A DNA stretch of 64,000 nt from Afipia sp. 1NLS2 (lineage in GTDB: Bacteria > Pseudomonadota > Alphaproteobacteria > Rhizobiales > Xanthobacteraceae). Made by a program: the position numbers and the translations under genes. Location of the stretch: positions 1,398,001-1,462,000 of the forward strand of contig NZ_ADVZ01000001.1 of assembly GCF_000178995.1 (NCBI RefSeq), read 5' to 3'. How positions within the stretch are numbered: position 1 is the first letter of the stretch; each line of letters begins with the position of its first letter. The notes under the pieces were generated by a model. That model did not search any database and was not told the origin of the DNA. It saw only the letters and a program-made list of their open reading frames with translations. Shown one piece after another: positions 45,527 through 56,131 of the stretch.

Positions 45527-45845
45527 TTTGATTCTCCAAAGGACTGTACCGCCCGGCGATCTGCCCAGGGCGGTAACGCCGGGTATCTATGCGAAAAACG
45601 CCGTGAATACAACGCCATGAATGCAACAGGCGGCAGATGAACGCCGGGCCTGCGCCTCATCGGAGGCACGGGCTTCCGCCGCCGCCTCCTCCAGCCATAT
45701 GGGGTGGCGGCCGGTAAATTGCTGACCTTTTGAAACATTTTCGCCTGCGCCGAAGTTATTCAGTCCGACTGTGGCCCAATTCACCTTGTGGCGGCGCCCC
45801 CGGAACAGGTAAATTGTCCTCAACTCTGAAATTCGCGAGGGCACG
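45527..45845. other. Intergenic region upstream of asd and a small exported-protein gene
   Basis: 319 nt between divergent genes, presumably holding both promoters. I found no reliable operator, RNA or gene here. Confidence 0.4.
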
Positions 45846-46220
45846 ATGGTTTTGAAAATGATGCGCACCAACGTCATGGCGGCCGCACTGGCGACGCTGG
45901 CGGTGGCCGCTGTTGTGGGGATTGGCACCAGCGAGGCGAACGCCGCGCCGAAGAAGAAGCAGACCGTGGTGGCTTCCCGCGATGGCCGTGGCGTGAACTA
46001 TTCCTACCGGGCCGGCCCGCGCACCCGCGTTTTCATCAGCCGCCGTTCCTGGCTCGATGGCGGCACCGAGGTGCTGCCGGGCGACCGCAAGTTCACCGAT
46101 TACGCGCTGGCGCCCGGCTATCATTACGGCCGCACCATCGACCGGCTGAACATGGGCCGCAATCCGCTGTCCGACAATTACGATCTCGGCGGCTATCCGA
46201 CCGCGTTCCCGCTGTATTGA
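45846..46220 (+). CDS. Small exported protein of unknown function
   Basis: 124 residues with a signal peptide ending near SEANA. The mature part reads TRVFISRRSWLDGGTEVLPG, FTDYALAPGYHYGRTID and DNYDLGGYPTAFPLY. I do not recognise the family. No cysteines or catalytic motifs are visible. It is closed by the terminator at 46242-46272 and is a single-gene unit. Confidence 0.82.
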   Translation: MVLKMMRTNVMAAALATLAVAAVVGIGTSEANAAPKKKQTVVASRDGRGVNYSYRAGPRTRVFISRRSWLDGGTEVLPGDRKFTDYALAPGYHYGRTIDRLNMGRNPLSDNYDLGGYPTAFPLY

Positions 46221-46241
46221 TCGCAGCCTAACTCTCGAATC

Positions 46242-46272
46242 AAAATGCCCGGCTCGCGCCGGGCATTTTTAT
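46242..46272. terminator. Bidirectional terminator between the exported-protein gene and leuB
   Basis: Stem aaaatgcccggc / gccgggcatttt with a four-base tcgc loop and extra Ts, between convergent genes. Confidence 0.9.
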
Positions 46273-46293
46273 TTCCTGCAACGCGTCCGGCGA

Positions 46294-47406
46294 TCAGCCG
46301 TGCAGCGCCTGCACTTCCTTCAGCACCGCCTCGCCCATCTGCGAGGTGGAGACGCCCTTGGTGCCAGCGGACGCGATGTCACCGGTGCGAATGCCCTTGT
46401 CGAGCACGTTGGCGATCGCCTTGTCGATGGTGTCGGCGAGCTTGCCCATGTCGAACGAATAGCGCAGCGCCATGCCGAACGAAGCCAGCATCGCCAGCGG
46501 ATTGGCGAGGCCCTTGCCGGCGATGTCAGGCGCGGAGCCATGCACCGGCTCGTACAGCGCCTTGCGTTTGCCGGTCTTGGCATCGACCGCGCCGAGCGAA
46601 GCCGACGGCAACATGCCGAGCGAGCCGGTCAGCATCGCGGCGATATCGGACAGCACGTCGCCGAACAGGTTGTCGGTAACGATGACATCAAACTGCTTGG
46701 GGTTGCGCACGAGCTGCATGCCGCCGGAATCGGCGAGCTGGTGCTCGAGCTTCACGTCCTTGTACTTCTCGGCGTGCACGCGGGTCACAACCTCGTTCCA
46801 GAGCAGGCCGCTCTTCATGACGTTGCGCTTTTCCATCGACGTCACCTTGTTGCTACGCTTGCGCGCGAGGTCGAAGGCGACAGCGGCGATGCGCTCGATC
46901 TCGTAGGTCTCGTAGACCTGCGTGTCGACCGCGCGCTTCTGACCGTTACCGAGATCGGTGATTTCCTTCGGCTCGCCGAAATAGACGCCGCCGGTGAGTT
47001 CGCGCACGATCATGATGTCGAGGCCTTCGACGATCTCGCGCTTGAGGCTCGAGGAATCGGCGAGCGCCGGATAGCAGATCGCCGGGCGCAGGTTGGCGAA
47101 CAGTTCGAGATCCTTGCGCAGACGCAGAAGACCCGCTTCGGGACGCACATCGAACGGCACAGGGTCCCATTTCGGACCACCGACCGCGCCGAGCAAAATG
47201 GCGTCCGCCGCCTTCGCCTTCGCCACCGTGGCGTCGGTGATCGCGACCTTGTCCGCGTCATAAGCGCAACCGCCGACGAGACCGGTTTCGGTCTCGAAGC
47301 TGGCGATGCCCTGCGCGTTCAGCCAGTCGATCAGGCGCTTCACCTCTCCCATCACCTCGGGGCCAATGCCGTCGCCGGGGAGAAGCAATAATTTGTGCGG
47401 TGCCAT
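46294..47406 (-). CDS. leuB: 3-isopropylmalate dehydrogenase
   Basis: 370 residues from ATG 47406 ([18 protein letters not shown]). Other signatures are [11 protein letters not shown], the [14 protein letters not shown] metal/substrate loop and [17 protein letters not shown]. Oxidises 3-isopropylmalate with NAD in leucine synthesis. A start at 47496 would add an unrelated basic N-terminus. Confidence 0.97.
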   Translation of the reverse strand: MAPHKLLLLPGDGIGPEVMGEVKRLIDWLNAQGIASFETETGLVGGCAYDADKVAITDATVAKAKAADAILLGAVGGPKWDPVPFDVRPEAGLLRLRKDLELFANLRPAICYPALADSSSLKREIVEGLDIMIVRELTGGVYFGEPKEITDLGNGQKRAVDTQVYETYEIERIAAVAFDLARKRSNKVTSMEKRNVMKSGLLWNEVVTRVHAEKYKDVKLEHQLADSGGMQLVRNPKQFDVIVTDNLFGDVLSDIAAMLTGSLGMLPSASLGAVDAKTGKRKALYEPVHGSAPDIAGKGLANPLAMLASFGMALRYSFDMGKLADTIDKAIANVLDKGIRTGDIASAGTKGVSTSQMGEAVLKEVQALHG

Positions 47407-47531
47407 AGTAGAATTGTCCTGTCGCTGGTTGCCGGGTATGGGAAGTCGCGGCCTTGCTAGATTCCCCCTGCGCCTTTTGCAAGCTGCATCGGCCAAACAC
47501 CGGCATTTGCAGGGCTCTCTGAGCGGTTTGC

Positions 47532-48722
47532 ATGACCACGCGCTCCCCGACGATTGCCGATCATCGCCCCGCTCTGGCCGTTCTGACGCTGGCGATCGGA
47601 CCGGCCATCGGCCTCGGGATTTGCCGTTTCGCCTACTCTCTGGTGTTGCCAGATATGCGTGACACGCTGGTCTGGTCCTACGCCACGGCTGGCGCGATGA
47701 ACACGGTCAATGCCGCGGGCTATCTCGCCGGCGCGCTGCTGGCGGCGCCGGTGGCAAAACGCATCGGCCTGCTGAAAGCGATCCATCTCGGCATCGCGAT
47801 GTGCCTTGTTTCGCTCGCGATCAGTTCGGCCTCCGGCGCGCCGGTGCCGTTCGGGTTTGCGCGGATTCTGTCAGGCATCGGCGGGGCGTTCGCGCTGATC
47901 TGCGGCGGCGCACTCGCCGCCTCCATCGCGCAGATGCACCCCATGCGCGCAGCCCTCCTGATCGGACTGTTCTACAACGGCCCGGCGATGGGTCTGATCA
48001 TTTCAGGATCGATCTCGCCGTTCCTGCTGCAAGGTTTCGGGCGCGGCTCGTGGTGGATCGTGTGGATCGTTCTCACCGCGATCTCGGCGGTGATGGCGGT
48101 GCCGCTGCTGCGTATCCGCGTGCATTCGGTCAGCGTCGGCACGACCAGGCAGGATTCATCGGTCATGCCGATCCTGCCCTACCTCGCGGGCTATTTCCTC
48201 TACGGCGCAGGCTACATCGCCTATCTCACCTTCATGATCGCCTACATCCGCGATGATGGCGGGGGTGCCGCGGCGCAGAGCGCGTTCTGGTGCCTGATCG
48301 GATTGGGCGGCATCAGCGCGCCATGGATCTGGCGCGGCCTGATGGCGCGCGGACAAAGCGGCTTCGCCATGGCGCTGATGATCGGGATCACCGCGATCGG
48401 CGCGGGGCTCCCGCTCGCAGGCTCCTCGCCGTGGATTTTCGCCGCGTCGGCGCTGATTTTCGGCAACGGCTTTCTCGCCACCACGATCGCGACCACCGCC
48501 TTCACGCGATTCAATTATCCCGAACAGGCCTGGCCGCGCGTGATCGCGATCATCACCATCATCTTCAGCGTCGGGCAGATCCTCGGGCCTCTCGTCACCG
48601 GCGTGATCACCGATCTCACCGGGACGCTGTCGTCCGCGCTCGCCGTCTCCGCGGCGGCGCTGGCGCTGGGCGCACTGGTCAGTCTCTTTCAACGCGCGCT
48701 GCCCTTCAGTCGCGGCGCATGA
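47532..48722 (+). CDS. YbfB/YjiJ-family MFS transporter
   Basis: 396 residues with about twelve hydrophobic segments. [21 protein letters not shown] near the N-terminus (G-R-F-A-Y pattern) and [17 protein letters not shown] are typical of the YbfB/YjiJ group. The substrate is unknown. Divergent from leuB with 125 nt between. Confidence 0.9.
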   Translation: MTTRSPTIADHRPALAVLTLAIGPAIGLGICRFAYSLVLPDMRDTLVWSYATAGAMNTVNAAGYLAGALLAAPVAKRIGLLKAIHLGIAMCLVSLAISSASGAPVPFGFARILSGIGGAFALICGGALAASIAQMHPMRAALLIGLFYNGPAMGLIISGSISPFLLQGFGRGSWWIVWIVLTAISAVMAVPLLRIRVHSVSVGTTRQDSSVMPILPYLAGYFLYGAGYIAYLTFMIAYIRDDGGGAAAQSAFWCLIGLGGISAPWIWRGLMARGQSGFAMALMIGITAIGAGLPLAGSSPWIFAASALIFGNGFLATTIATTAFTRFNYPEQAWPRVIAIITIIFSVGQILGPLVTGVITDLTGTLSSALAVSAAALALGALVSLFQRALPFSRGA

Positions 48723-48728
48723 CGGCCC

Positions 48729-49517
48729 TCAGCTTCCGCTGAACGAATTGTAGCCCTGGTCTTCCCAATAGCCGCCCTTGTAGTCGTTTGTGACTTCCAT
48801 CGAGACGACATATTTCGGATTCTTGAACCCGAGCTTGGTCGGCACCCTGATCTTCATCGGAAAGCCATAAGCGCGCGGCAATATCTTGTCGTCGAACTTG
48901 AAGGCCATGATGGTCTGCGGATGCAGCGCGGTTTCCATGTCGAGCGGTGAGTTATAGCCGTCCATGTCCGCGCACTGAAACCAGCAATATTTCGCGCGCG
49001 TGTCGGCGCCGACCAGTTTCAGGAAATGTCGCAGCGGCGTGCCGGTCCAGCTTCCGATCGCGCTCCAGCCCTCGACGCAGACATGGCGCGTGATCTGCTT
49101 TTCCTGCGGCAGTTGATAGAGTTCTTCGAGCGTCCACGGCTTCTTGTTCTCGACAAGGCCACGCACCTCGAGCTTCCAGTCCTTGGCGTCGATATTCGGC
49201 GCGTCGTCGAGACCGTAATAGGCATTGAAGGGAAACGGCCGCGTGATCGCGCTTTCAGCGAATGTCGGCGCCAGCGTGTTGGGGTTGAAGATTGCCGCCT
49301 GTACGGCGTCATTGAATTTGGAGATTTTCGCCAGCAGCGTTTCCGCCGAGGCGCTGTCGCTGACATCACAACCTGTCAAAAGCGTCAACGCGCCGAGGCT
49401 CGCACCACCCGTGATGAAACGGCGGCGCGTGAGGTCGGGCATCTGCCGGACAGCATCCTTGATGAGAAGCTGCCTGTCCACGCCGGGAATAAGTTTCGTC
49501 CGCTTGAATTTCAGCAT
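48729..49517 (-). CDS. Tat-exported molybdopterin-dependent oxidoreductase (sulfite oxidase/MsrP-like)
   Basis: 262 residues. The N-terminus has TRRRFITGGASLGALTLLTGC (Tat, possibly with a lipobox-like Cys). The sulfite-oxidase fold core includes RHVCVEGWSAIGSWTGTPL, whose cysteine ligates molybdenum, and RAYGFPMKIRVPTKLGFKN. The adjacent gene encodes a cytochrome b, not the heme protein MsrQ, so it is not a standard MsrPQ pair. Substrate unknown. Confidence 0.9.
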   Translation of the reverse strand: MLKFKRTKLIPGVDRQLLIKDAVRQMPDLTRRRFITGGASLGALTLLTGCDVSDSASAETLLAKISKFNDAVQAAIFNPNTLAPTFAESAITRPFPFNAYYGLDDAPNIDAKDWKLEVRGLVENKKPWTLEELYQLPQEKQITRHVCVEGWSAIGSWTGTPLRHFLKLVGADTRAKYCWFQCADMDGYNSPLDMETALHPQTIMAFKFDDKILPRAYGFPMKIRVPTKLGFKNPKYVVSMEVTNDYKGGYWEDQGYNSFSGS

Positions 49518-49529
49518 CGCACGTCTCCC

Positions 49530-50198
49530 TCAGCGGCCGACGATCATGGCGCGCAGGCTCTTCGGCACCATGATCGCGAGCGCGATGTGGACCACGAGAA
49601 AGCCGACGATCAGCGCCATGCAGACGAAGTGCACGTAGCGGGCGACATCGTAGCCGCCGAACAATGCGGTGAGATATTGAAACTGCACTGGCTTCCAGAT
49701 CGACAGGCCGGACAGCACGATCAGGATTCCGACGACGATGATGCCGCCATACAGAAGTTTCTGCACCTGATTGTAGGTGGACAGATCGTCATGCGAGAGT
49801 TTGCCCGCGAGCGCCGCTTTGGTGTCGGCGAACACACCACGCGCACTGAGTGGCAGAAGCTTGTTGCGGAAGCGGCCGGTCGCAAGGCCCAGCACCAGAT
49901 AGACCAGCCCGTTCACCATCAAGAGCCACATCGCCGCGAAGTGCCACAGCAATGCTCCGCCCAGCCAGCCGCCCAGCGTGATCGAGCGCGAGAACGAAAA
50001 CGGAAACAATGGCGAGGCGTTGTAGATCTGCCAGCCTGACATGATCATCATGACCATCGCGATGGCGTTGACCCAATGCACGATCCGCACCCATGCGGGT
50101 TGCAGAAGCTTGCGGGAGCCGGATTCGGCACCGCCGCCCGCGGATTTTATGCCTGACAGGCTGTCGCTCGGATTTACCGTGGTGCCGGACATCTGCAT
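49530..50198 (-). CDS. Cytochrome b561-like membrane subunit
   Basis: 222 residues with four hydrophobic helices. Histidines in VRIVHWVNAIAMVMMIMSGW, GGALLWHFAAMWLLMVNG and YVHFVCMALIVGFLVVHIAL are candidate heme ligands. It lies 12 nt before the molybdopterin enzyme gene on the same strand and probably passes electrons between the quinone pool and that enzyme. Confidence 0.9.
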   Translation of the reverse strand: MQMSGTTVNPSDSLSGIKSAGGGAESGSRKLLQPAWVRIVHWVNAIAMVMMIMSGWQIYNASPLFPFSFSRSITLGGWLGGALLWHFAAMWLLMVNGLVYLVLGLATGRFRNKLLPLSARGVFADTKAALAGKLSHDDLSTYNQVQKLLYGGIIVVGILIVLSGLSIWKPVQFQYLTALFGGYDVARYVHFVCMALIVGFLVVHIALAIMVPKSLRAMIVGR

Positions 50199-50433
50199 CC
50201 CTCGTTTTTGAGCCTCGATCCCTCAACGTAGACGGCGGCGCGATTGTTACACGGCAGAGCCGGGCGATTGTTTCATTTTACGCCCGCACTACGTGGGAGG
50301 AACGGCCACTCAATCCGCAATTCCGGTTACACGGCCTCTGGCCGGGCCGGATAACCGCCCATGGTCTGCATTGCATTGTGCAGCGCGGCTTTGGTAAAGC
50401 CGAACTCTCCTTTGTTTTTCCGGATCTTCGCCT

Positions 50434-51960
50434 ATGACCTCATCCGCCAACGCCAATCTCTACGCCCGCCTGTTTGACGGATTGAAGGACCCTCTCAAAA
50501 CCGCGATCGAAACCGAGGGCCGCGAAGTTTCCTATCGCGAGCTGGAGGAATTCACGGCGCGAACGGCCAATTATCTCGCCGCCCAGGGCGTCAAGCCCGG
50601 CGACCGCGTCGCGGTCCAGGTCGAAAAGTCACTCGCCGCCGTCGTTCTCTATCTTGCAACGATCCGTGCGGGCGCGGTGTTCCTGCCGCTCAACACCGCC
50701 TACACGCTCAACGAGCTTGAATATTTCTTTGGCGACGCCGAGCCGTCTTTGATCGTCTGCGATCCTTCTAAGGCCGACGACATTCGCAAGGTCGCGCAAA
50801 AGATCAATGCCAAGGTCGACACGCTCGATGCCAATGGGCATGGCTCGCTCAAGGACGGCGCGGTGAACTCCTCTCCGGACTTCAAGACCGTCGCGCGCAT
50901 GGGCAGCGATCTCGCCGCGATCCTCTACACTTCCGGCACCACCGGCCGTTCGAAGGGCGCGATGCTGTCGCACGACAATCTGGCGTCGAATGCGCTGACG
51001 CTGGTGAAATACTGGCACTTCACCGACAAAGACGTGCTGATCCACGCGCTGCCGATCTATCACACCCACGGCCTGTTCGTGGCGATCAACACCTGCCTGT
51101 TCGCGCGCGCGACGATGATCTTCCTCAAGAAGCTCGACACCGACCGCATCATCGACCTGATGCCGCGCGCGACCGTGCTGATGGGCGTGCCGACTTTCTA
51201 CGTGCGGCTGCTGCATAATCCGCGCCTGACGAAAGAAGCCGCCTCGCATATGCGGCTGTTCATTTCCGGCTCCGCGCCACTTCTCGCCGAGACCCATCGC
51301 GAATGGTCGGCGCGCACCGGCCACGCCGTGCTGGAGCGCTACGGCATGACCGAAACCAACATGAACACCTCGAACCCGTATGATGGCGATCGCGTGCCGG
51401 GCGCGGTCGGATTCCCGCTGCCGGGCGTCACCATGCGCGTCACCGATCCCGAAACCGGCCGCGAGCTGCCGCGCGACGAGATCGGCATGCTGGAGGTCAA
51501 GGGCCCGAACGTGTTCCAGGGCTACTGGCGGATGCCGGAGAAAACCAAGGCTGAATTCCGCGACGGCTTCTTTATCACCGGCGACCTCGGCAAGATCGAC
51601 CCGCGCGGTTATGTCCACATCATCGGGCGCGGCAAGGATCTCGTGATCTCGGGCGGCTTCAACGTCTACCCGAAGGAAATCGAGAGCGAGATCGACGCCA
51701 TTCCCGGCGTGATCGAGAGCGCGGTGATCGGCGTGCCGCACGCGGACTTCGGCGAAGGCGTCACCGCCGTGGTGGTGCCCGACAAGAAGACGCCGCTGGA
51801 TGAGGCCGCCGTGCTGCGCGCGCTCGATGGAAGACTCGCGAAATTCAAATTGCCCAAGCGCGTGCTGTTCATCGATGAGCTGCCGCGCAACACCATGGGC
51901 AAGGTGCAGAAGAACATCCTGCGCGACAAATACGGAAAGCTCTACGCCGACGCGAAGTAG
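50434..51960 (+). CDS. matB: Malonyl-CoA synthetase
   Basis: 508 residues. Acyl-CoA synthetase motifs are ILYTSGTTGRSKGAMLSH, YGMTETNMNTSNPYDG, TGDLGKIDPRGYVHIIGRGK and the catalytic lysine in LPRNTMGKVQKN. The overall sequence matches MatB of Rhodopseudomonas-type bacteria, which joins malonate or methylmalonate to CoA. No matA or matC is adjacent, so malonate uptake and decarboxylation genes must be elsewhere. Confidence 0.92.
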   Translation: MTSSANANLYARLFDGLKDPLKTAIETEGREVSYRELEEFTARTANYLAAQGVKPGDRVAVQVEKSLAAVVLYLATIRAGAVFLPLNTAYTLNELEYFFGDAEPSLIVCDPSKADDIRKVAQKINAKVDTLDANGHGSLKDGAVNSSPDFKTVARMGSDLAAILYTSGTTGRSKGAMLSHDNLASNALTLVKYWHFTDKDVLIHALPIYHTHGLFVAINTCLFARATMIFLKKLDTDRIIDLMPRATVLMGVPTFYVRLLHNPRLTKEAASHMRLFISGSAPLLAETHREWSARTGHAVLERYGMTETNMNTSNPYDGDRVPGAVGFPLPGVTMRVTDPETGRELPRDEIGMLEVKGPNVFQGYWRMPEKTKAEFRDGFFITGDLGKIDPRGYVHIIGRGKDLVISGGFNVYPKEIESEIDAIPGVIESAVIGVPHADFGEGVTAVVVPDKKTPLDEAAVLRALDGRLAKFKLPKRVLFIDELPRNTMGKVQKNILRDKYGKLYADAK

Positions 51961-52041
51961 GCGGGCGGTTCATCCGCCGTGAGTTCCGCAGATGAGGCAT
52001 GCCCGGTCTGCGGAACAAGAAGGCCTGCGTCTCGAGAGGCG

Positions 52042-52278
52042 CTACTCGCCACCGCCAAGGGAAAAGCCGAGCCATGCGGCAAGCGGGCCGGCAATGCAGA
52101 TCAAACAAATCTCCAACGGCAGGTAAGTCCGCGAGATCGGCATCCTCGTCAGGATGAGGCACAGCAACAATCCGACGATGGAGAAGCCAAAGATGCCCAT
52201 GAACGGGGCCTTTTTGAAGTCCGGGTCGGGCCTGCGGGCCGGCGGGTTGGTCGGGATTTCAGGAAGCGGCATCAACAA
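52042..52278 (-). CDS. Small membrane protein of unknown function
   Basis: 78 residues: a proline-rich cytoplasmic start (PTNPPARRPDPDFKKAPF) and two hydrophobic segments (MGIFGFSIVGLLLCLIL and the CLICIAGPLAAWLGF part). Not recognised as a named family. Convergent with matB. Confidence 0.6.
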   Translation of the reverse strand: MLMPLPEIPTNPPARRPDPDFKKAPFMGIFGFSIVGLLLCLILTRMPISRTYLPLEICLICIAGPLAAWLGFSLGGGE

Positions 52279-52567
52279 CCTACTGCGTTAATTTGTCGCA
52301 GGTTAGCCACAAACGGGGCTGCGAGCAAATCGCGTCCCCGCCAGAGCTGCGGGGAGGATGAAGGAGTGAACCCGAGATCATTTTCATATTGTGCGTATTT
52401 GTACTGGTATACAAAATACACAACTAATCGGCACAACTAAAAACTGAATCAATATTCTCAATTATCATAGTTTCGCATTGCGCTCATTCCTTCCTGTCCG
52501 TAAATAGAAAATCTCTAACCCTCGGGCGCGCAGAAATCCCTTCGCCGAAATTCTCGAAAAGTCACCG
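52279..52567. promoter_or_regulatory. Region upstream of sdhCDAB with a candidate GntR-like operator
   Basis: 289 nt, AT-rich in its second half. At 52395-52419 lies gtatttgtac-tgg-tatacaaaatac, an imperfect palindrome around TTGTA...TACAA that resembles GntR-family sites. Beyond that, I see no gene. A promoter for sdh probably lies between 52400 and 52560, but I could not fix -35/-10 boxes. Confidence 0.35.
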
Positions 52568-52963
52568 ATGGCCGCACAGACAGGACGTCCGCTCTCACCC
52601 TTCATGACCTATCGGTGGACGTTGACGATGATCATGTCGATCATCCACCGCATCACCGGGCTCGCACTTTATGCCGGCACGCTGTTGCTGGCCTGGTGGC
52701 TGATCGCCACCGCATCCGGCCCTGCCGCCTATGCCTGCCTGCAGAGTTTCACGGCGAGCTGGATCGGTCGTCTGATCGAAATCGGCTTCACCTGGTCACT
52801 CTTGCATCACGCCTTCAGCGGGTTGCGCTACCTTGTCTGGGACACCGGTCACGGTTTCGGCGTCGAGGCCCGCGAACGGCTGACGCAGGCGGCCCTCATA
52901 GCTGGCGTTGTCGCCACTGCCGCACTGTGGATCGGCTTTTATCTGATCGGAGCCGGCCGATGA
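52568..52963 (+). CDS. sdhC: Succinate dehydrogenase cytochrome b556 subunit
   Basis: 131 residues, three membrane helices. RPLSPFMTYRWTLTMIMSIIHRITGLAL contains the SdhC signature; the heme-ligand His is in SLLHHAFSGLRYLVWD. Its TGA overlaps the sdhD ATG. Confidence 0.96.
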   Translation: MAAQTGRPLSPFMTYRWTLTMIMSIIHRITGLALYAGTLLLAWWLIATASGPAAYACLQSFTASWIGRLIEIGFTWSLLHHAFSGLRYLVWDTGHGFGVEARERLTQAALIAGVVATAALWIGFYLIGAGR

Positions 52964-53367
52964 GCGCACGCGACACCGGCAAAACCGTTTCCATGCGCAC
53001 CCCGCTCGCGCGTGTGCGCCGCCTCGGCGCCGCCCATGCCGGCACCTCCGATTTCTTTCGCCAGCGCGTCACGGCCATTGCGATGGCGCTGTTAATCATC
53101 CCGGTCGCGATCATCGTCCTGATGCTGACCGGACGCGATCAGGCCGCCGCCGCGCAGCTTCTCGGATCGCCCATCGTTGCCATCCTGCTGGCGCTCTTCA
53201 TCGTCGCGGGCTGCCTGCACATGAAAATCGGCGTGCAGGTCGTGATCGAGGACTATGTGCACAGCGAAGCGCTCAAGCTTCTCGCCATCATCGCCAACAA
53301 TTTCTTTTCGTTCGCCGTCGGGCTTGCGTCGATCTTCGCGATCCTCAAGCTCTCGTTCGGGAGTTAA
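52960..53367 (+). CDS. sdhD: Succinate dehydrogenase membrane anchor subunit
   Basis: 135 residues from ATG 52960, overlapping sdhC by 4 nt. Three membrane helices; HMKIGVQVVIEDYVHSEALK is the conserved quinone/heme segment. Anchors complex II with SdhC. Confidence 0.95.
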   Translation: MSARDTGKTVSMRTPLARVRRLGAAHAGTSDFFRQRVTAIAMALLIIPVAIIVLMLTGRDQAAAAQLLGSPIVAILLALFIVAGCLHMKIGVQVVIEDYVHSEALKLLAIIANNFFSFAVGLASIFAILKLSFGS

Positions 53368-53370
53368 ATC

Positions 53371-55191
53371 ATGACAGCAACCGGCAAGACGGCCGCGGCC
53401 GCGGGCCCGGCCTATCCGATCGAGGATCACACCTACGACGTGGTGGTGGTGGGCGCAGGCGGCGCGGGATTACGCGCCGTGGTTGGCTGTTCCGAAGCCG
53501 GCCTTCGCACTGCCTGCATCACCAAGGTGTTTCCGACGCGCTCGCACACCGTCGCGGCGCAGGGCGGCATCTCCGCCTCGCTCGGCAACATGCATCCCGA
53601 CGACTGGCGCTGGCACATGTACGACACCGTGAAGGGGTCGGACTGGCTCGGCGATCAGGACTCCATCGAATACATGGTGCGCAACGCACCCGCCGCCGTC
53701 TATGAACTCGAACATTGGGGCGTCCCGTTCTCGCGCACCGAAGACGGCAAGATCTTCCAGCGCCCGTTCGGCGGCATGACCCGCGACTACGGCAAGGGCC
53801 AGGCGCAGCGCACCTGCGCCGCCGCTGACCGCACTGGCCACGCCATGCTGCACACGATGTACGGCCAGGCGGTGCGCCATTCGGCGGAATTCTTCATCGA
53901 GTTCTTCGCCATCGACCTCATCATGGACGATCAGGGCGTCTGCCGCGGCGTGGTCGCGCTCAAGCTGGACGACGGTACGCTGCATCGCTTCCGCGCCCAG
54001 ACCACGATTCTCGCCACCGGCGGCTATGGCCGCGCCTATCAGTCCTGCACCTCGGCCCACACCTGCACCGGCGACGGCGGCGGCATGGCGTTGCGCGCAG
54101 GCTTGCCGCTGCAGGACATGGAATTCGTGCAATTCCATCCGACCGGCATCTTCCCGGCTGGCTGCCTGATTACCGAAGGCGCGCGCGGCGAAGGCGGCTA
54201 TCTCGTCAACGCCGAAGGCGAGCGCTTCATGGAGCGCTATGCGCCATCCGCGAAGGACCTCGCCTCACGCGACGTCGTCTCGCGCGCGATGACGATCGAA
54301 ATTCGCGAGGGACGCGGCGTTGGCAAGAAGAAGGACCACATCTTCCTTCATCTCGACCATCTCGATCCCGCAGTGCTGCATCAGCGCCTGCCGGGCATTT
54401 CCGAATCCGCGAAGATTTTCGCCGGCGTCGATGTCACCCGCGAGCCGATTCCGGTGCTGCCGACCGTGCACTACAACATGGGCGGCATCCCGACCAACTT
54501 CCACGGCGAGGTGGTGGTGAAGAAGCATGGCGACGACGATGCGGTGGTGCAGGGCCTGATGGCAGTCGGTGAAGCCGCCTGCGTGTCGGTGCACGGCGCC
54601 AACCGTCTCGGCTCGAACTCGCTGATCGACCTCGTGGTGTTTGGCCGCGCCGCGGCGCTGCGCTGCGCCGAGAAGCTGACGCCGGACGGCAAGCAGCCCG
54701 AACTGCCCGCCGATTCCGCCGACAAGGCGATCGCCCGGCTCGACCATTTCCGCAACGCCTCCGGCGGCACGCCGACCGCGAAGCTGCGCGATTCGATGCA
54801 GCGCGTGATGCAGAACAACTGCGCCGTGTTCCGCACCGGCGAGGTGCTCGCCGAGGGCAAGGATCTGATCCACAAGGTCCATGGCGGCCTCGCCGACATC
54901 GGCGTGACCGACCGCTCGCTGATCTGGAACACCGATCTGATCGAGACGCTCGAACTCGACAATCTCATCGTGCAGGCGGTGGTGACGATGGATTCCGCCG
55001 TCAACCGCACCGAGAGCCGCGGCGCGCATGCGCGCGAGGACTACTCAGAGCGCGACGACAAGAACTGGATGAAGCACACGCTGGCGTGGATCGACCCCAA
55101 GGCCAACACCACGATCGATTATCGCCCAGTGCACAGCTACACGATGACCAACGACATTCAGTACATTCCGCCGAAGGCGCGCGTGTATTGA
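53371..55191 (+). CDS. sdhA: Succinate dehydrogenase flavoprotein subunit
   Basis: 606 residues. FAD fold [19 protein letters not shown]-linking histidine in [17 protein letters not shown]; substrate loop [21 protein letters not shown]-terminal [17 protein letters not shown]. Three nt after sdhD, one operon. Confidence 0.98.
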   Translation: MTATGKTAAAAGPAYPIEDHTYDVVVVGAGGAGLRAVVGCSEAGLRTACITKVFPTRSHTVAAQGGISASLGNMHPDDWRWHMYDTVKGSDWLGDQDSIEYMVRNAPAAVYELEHWGVPFSRTEDGKIFQRPFGGMTRDYGKGQAQRTCAAADRTGHAMLHTMYGQAVRHSAEFFIEFFAIDLIMDDQGVCRGVVALKLDDGTLHRFRAQTTILATGGYGRAYQSCTSAHTCTGDGGGMALRAGLPLQDMEFVQFHPTGIFPAGCLITEGARGEGGYLVNAEGERFMERYAPSAKDLASRDVVSRAMTIEIREGRGVGKKKDHIFLHLDHLDPAVLHQRLPGISESAKIFAGVDVTREPIPVLPTVHYNMGGIPTNFHGEVVVKKHGDDDAVVQGLMAVGEAACVSVHGANRLGSNSLIDLVVFGRAAALRCAEKLTPDGKQPELPADSADKAIARLDHFRNASGGTPTAKLRDSMQRVMQNNCAVFRTGEVLAEGKDLIHKVHGGLADIGVTDRSLIWNTDLIETLELDNLIVQAVVTMDSAVNRTESRGAHAREDYSERDDKNWMKHTLAWIDPKANTTIDYRPVHSYTMTNDIQYIPPKARVY

Positions 55192-55263
55192 GCAATTGCC
55201 GGGCGTTTACGACCGTCCGAGACGGTCTATGCCCGGGACTGACAAGGACAAAGGCTTTACGTC

Positions 55264-56046
55264 ATGGTTGAATTCGCGCTGCCGAAAAACTCCACCGTCA
55301 CGGACGGCAAGACCTGGCCGAAGCCGGAGGCCGCGGGCGAGACGCGCGAATATCACATCTATCGCTGGTCGCCGGACGACGGCCAGAACCCGCGAATGGA
55401 TACCTATTACGTCAACACCGCCGATTGCGGCCCGATGATTCTCGACGGCCTGATCTGGATCAAGAACCACGTCGATCCGACGCTGACGTTCCGCCGCTCC
55501 TGCCGCGAAGGCGTCTGCGGCTCCTGCGCGATGAACATCGACGGGCAGAACACGCTGGCCTGCACCCGCGCGATGAACGAAGTCGACAGCGGCCCGATCA
55601 CCATCCGCCCGCTGCCGCACCAGCCGGTCGTCAAGGATCTGGTGCCGGACCTCACCAACTTCTACGCGCAGTATGCGTCGATCGAGCCGTGGCTGCACAC
55701 CACCACCGCGACACCGCAGAAGGAATGGCGGCAATCGATTCAGGAGCGCAGCAAGCTCGACGGACTCTACGAGTGTATCCTCTGCGCCTGCTGCTCGACC
55801 TCCTGCCCGAGCTACTGGTGGAACAGCGACCGCTATCTCGGCCCCGCCGCGCTGCTGCAGGCCGACCGCTGGGTCAACGACAGCCGCGATGAAGCCACCG
55901 GCGCGCGGCTCGACAATCTGGAAGACCCGTTCCGACTCTATCGCTGCCACACCATCATGAACTGCACCAAGGCCTGCCCGAAGGGCCTCAATCCGGCGAA
56001 GGCCATTGCCGACCTCAAGGCCAAGATGGTCGAACGGCAGGTGTAA
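55264..56046 (+). CDS. sdhB: Succinate dehydrogenase iron-sulfur subunit
   Basis: 260 residues. The [2Fe-2S] cysteines are in [15 protein letters not shown] with a later C; [4Fe-4S] and [3Fe-4S] motifs are [16 protein letters not shown] and [17 protein letters not shown]. Seventy-two nt after sdhA, then the terminator at 56072. Confidence 0.98.
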   Translation: MVEFALPKNSTVTDGKTWPKPEAAGETREYHIYRWSPDDGQNPRMDTYYVNTADCGPMILDGLIWIKNHVDPTLTFRRSCREGVCGSCAMNIDGQNTLACTRAMNEVDSGPITIRPLPHQPVVKDLVPDLTNFYAQYASIEPWLHTTTATPQKEWRQSIQERSKLDGLYECILCACCSTSCPSYWWNSDRYLGPAALLQADRWVNDSRDEATGARLDNLEDPFRLYRCHTIMNCTKACPKGLNPAKAIADLKAKMVERQV

Positions 56047-56071
56047 ATCGGCACAACTATCGTCTCCAATT

Positions 56072-56106
56072 AAAAAGGCCTGCCGCTAAACGCGGCGGGC
56101 CTTTTC
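56072..56106 (+). terminator. Intrinsic terminator after sdhB
   Basis: Stem aaaaggcctgccgc / gcggcgggcctttt (one G-T pair), loop taaac, followed by Ts. Confidence 0.88.
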
Positions 56107-56131
56107 ATTTCAGGACCGGTTGCGGCTCACA

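Noticed and set aside
48729-50198. Naming the pair msrP-msrQ
   Set aside because: The membrane subunit is b561-like and lacks the ferric-reductase-type pattern of MsrQ.
52427-56061. A 14-nt repeat (aatcggcacaacta) flanking sdhCDAB
   Set aside because: An exact 14-mer pair is expected by chance several times in 64 kb, and no mobile feature accompanies it.
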